Shown here: positions 58,179 through 59,752 of the stretch, piece after piece
Position numbering within the stretch: the stretch's first letter is position 1
Layout: each line of letters starts with the position of its first letter
Assembly: GCA_013115135.1 (NCBI GenBank)
Contig: JABANP010000317.1
Coordinates: 1-59,752, forward strand
Direction of reading: 5' to 3'
DNA length: 59,752 nucleotides
Source: Perkinsus olseni
Taxonomy: Eukaryota > Perkinsozoa > Perkinsida > Perkinsidae
The notes under the pieces: model-generated
The model's database searches: none
What the model saw: the letters and a program-made list of their open reading frames with translations, nothing else
What the model was told of the DNA's origin: nothing
Position numbers and translations under genes: made by a program

Positions 58179-58659
58179 TGCTACATACATGTATCTGATA
58201 GCAATCGGTGCAGATGGCACTTATCTCGTCTGAATACTTTTTTGATTGCACTCGCACTCCGCCGTTCCGGAGTGAGTTCATCCCGCGTCTTCGCCCAGTT
58301 GTTCCTCAGCTGTTCCCATGAGAATTGGTGTTGCTCTCACGTCAAAGCGGCCCGTTGTGTTTCGATGTACTCTCATAGTGTGGTACGTCGCTCAGGTGGA
58401 ATGGATTATCCATTATGGATATTCCGTACACCATATTCGTTAGTATCAGATAGTAGCTCGAGACTGGACGAAGCTCAGTCTCCCGGTGACTCGAGGCCAC
58501 AGCAGTAACTTGAAGCTACTGTTGATAGCTCCAACCCGAGCGAGTATGAGGGCTCCCGCGTAGTTGCTGCGACGCCATCCTTGCTGCCTTTGGTATGTGC
58601 CTTGTGCCCAACAGCCGTTCAGGCGGGAAGATACTGCAGTTCAAGGACTCTTTACAAAC
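58179..58659. other. spacer, no gene supported
   Basis: Frames without motifs. It lies between the third secreted-family gene and the GNAT-like fragment. Confidence 0.3.
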
Positions 58660-58890
58660 CGTCGTCGAATGACCGTCAGTACTTGTCCCAACTCTTGAGT
58701 GGGCTTTTGCTTCGTCGAAGATCTGGCTGCTCGCCTATTTCTTCTCTTTTCGGTCACAGCGGTAGCTGATCCTCTGGGGCTCGTTCGTGACTGAAAGCGC
58801 ATCCGCTGTGCAGCACAGCCTGTGCTCGCTTGATGCAGTGTTCTATCGCAGGTACCAGCCTGGTGAGTATGGGTGCGACCGTCATGCCAG
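58660..58890 (+). pseudogene. 5' fragment of the GNAT-type gene
   Basis: Sequence from CGAATGACCGTCAGTA (about 58668) onward aligns with 50084-50285 at the 5' end of the GNAT gene, including the segment that becomes FYRRYQPG here versus VYRKYQSGD there. The ATG is not kept in frame and stops interrupt it. No acetyltransferase core follows. It is a decayed duplicate. Confidence 0.65.
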
Positions 58891-58899
58891 CGCTCGAGG

Positions 58900-59752
58900 A
58901 TATCACATTAGCGAGTAAGACAGCGGCTTGGCGGTAGGGTCGGAGTAGGGAGATATAATTTTGGAATTATTCCACGTTATTTCTCGTTTTTATAATGAGG
59001 CAGTTAGTGGCACAATAGGGAGCCCAATTCCGCGAATAAGGCCACCGTTTTCGGCGATCAATTTCAACGGACGCTGCAGGGAATCCACAAAAAGATGTCA
59101 GGGTTGAGAGAGGCACTGGAAGCAGCCAGCACGAACCTGTAGCCTGTATCCGGGTACCGAGGGGTGTGAGTCGTTAGCGGATCCGCTCCTACTGCTTGCG
59201 CAGGCAGTTTGATGTACCGCTACAGAACCGAGTGCCTGGGAGCAGTGCATACTTGGCGCAATGGTGGCAGAGACGCTGGGCGGTGAGTATGGCTTTCAAC
59301 CTAGGCTCTGCTTCCGCCGCACCAGGTCTCTTAGCATCAAGGGTGAGCCTCTTAAGAAAAGCTCCCGCATATGCCATGCGAGCACGCGTGCTGCTATGCC
59401 GTCGAATGCTGCTTATAACGCGTGAAACGCGAAACGTGTTGTACACGCTGGGTGCAAAACGCGTTACCACTTTGCGCTTGGTGTTACGTACAGGAATTAC
59501 AATTCTTCTAGCAGGAACCCGCCGTTGTGAGAGCGGATACTCGCCCGACTACAAACTCAACAACACATGTCCTCATCTATGCACATGATAACTATCACAG
59601 CCCCAAGCCTATACTCCGTTTGCTGATAGCTGCTCGATACGCGCTCTTGCCGGTTCCACGCGGTACAACGCGGTACAACGCGTGAGAATGATCTCGTTTT
59701 ACACGTGTAGACTGCACAGTGTAGTGCTAAACGCGTTTTTGTAACGCCGTCA
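58900..59752. other. end of window, no supported gene
   Basis: A plus-strand frame at about 59196-59588 has no recognisable motif and its opposite strand is equally open. Around 59385-59740 the pentamer ACGCG occurs about eight times, including two AACGCGGTAC-type tandem units near 59658-59680. Coding status is undecided. Confidence 0.35.

Noticed and set aside
59196..59588. 130-residue plus-strand frame near the window end
   Set aside because: No recognisable motif, arginine-rich composition, and an overlapping minus-strand frame of similar quality.

Overview
This is a gene-dense eukaryotic nuclear window, most likely from a Perkinsus-type alveolate (Perkinsozoa). The assignment is inference. 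The supporting signs are many short GT...AG introns (often 40-70 nt) that usually end in CTCAG or TGCAG, a nuclear gene for the plastid-type Fe-S assembly protein SufD with no photosynthesis genes, small secreted protein families, and eukaryotic transcription and ribosome factors spaced a few tens to a few hundred bases apart. No protein can be read from one uninterrupted ORF, so gene models below were built by joining exons at splice sites and matching conserved family motifs. Exon edges are approximate unless stated.

1-10.7 kb, minus strand: a tandem segmental duplication. Two diverged units (about 1-3.6 kb and 3.6-7.2 kb) each carry the 3' end of a tRNA-dihydrouridine synthase gene, a secreted-protein gene, and the 3' end of sufD. 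The complete sufD and Dus genes follow at 7.0-10.7 kb. A fold-back transposable element has inserted in the first unit only, and the second unit carries about 0.55 kb missing from the first. A third member of the secreted family lies on the opposite strand at 56.8-58.2 kb with the same exon layout.

10.8-16 kb, minus strand: two multi-KH-domain RNA-binding protein genes. 16.3-35.6 kb, plus strand: TFIIE-alpha, a small secreted protein, a DCL/DUF3223-domain protein, the Pol I factor RRN3, an IPI3/WDR18-like WD40 protein, CDC50 (flippase subunit), TIP41/TIPRL, an MFS transporter and a THUMP-type RNA guanine methyltransferase. RRN3, IPI3 and the methyltransferase all serve ribosome production.

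35.7-46.8 kb: a very long secreted coiled-coil protein (minus strand), divergent from DGAT1 (plus strand) across a palindromic spacer, then an SLC25 mitochondrial carrier and a PHD-finger protein.

46.8-59.75 kb: looser and repeat-rich. It holds a degenerate-looking RPA1-like gene, a truncated SDR copy, a GNAT acetyltransferase with a signal peptide, a complete SDR gene whose intron of about 1.75 kb is packed with hairpins and a 25-bp tandem repeat, the third secreted-family gene, a 5' fragment of the GNAT gene, and an ACGCG-rich end. Gene fragments and palindromes here point to repeated local duplication and decay.
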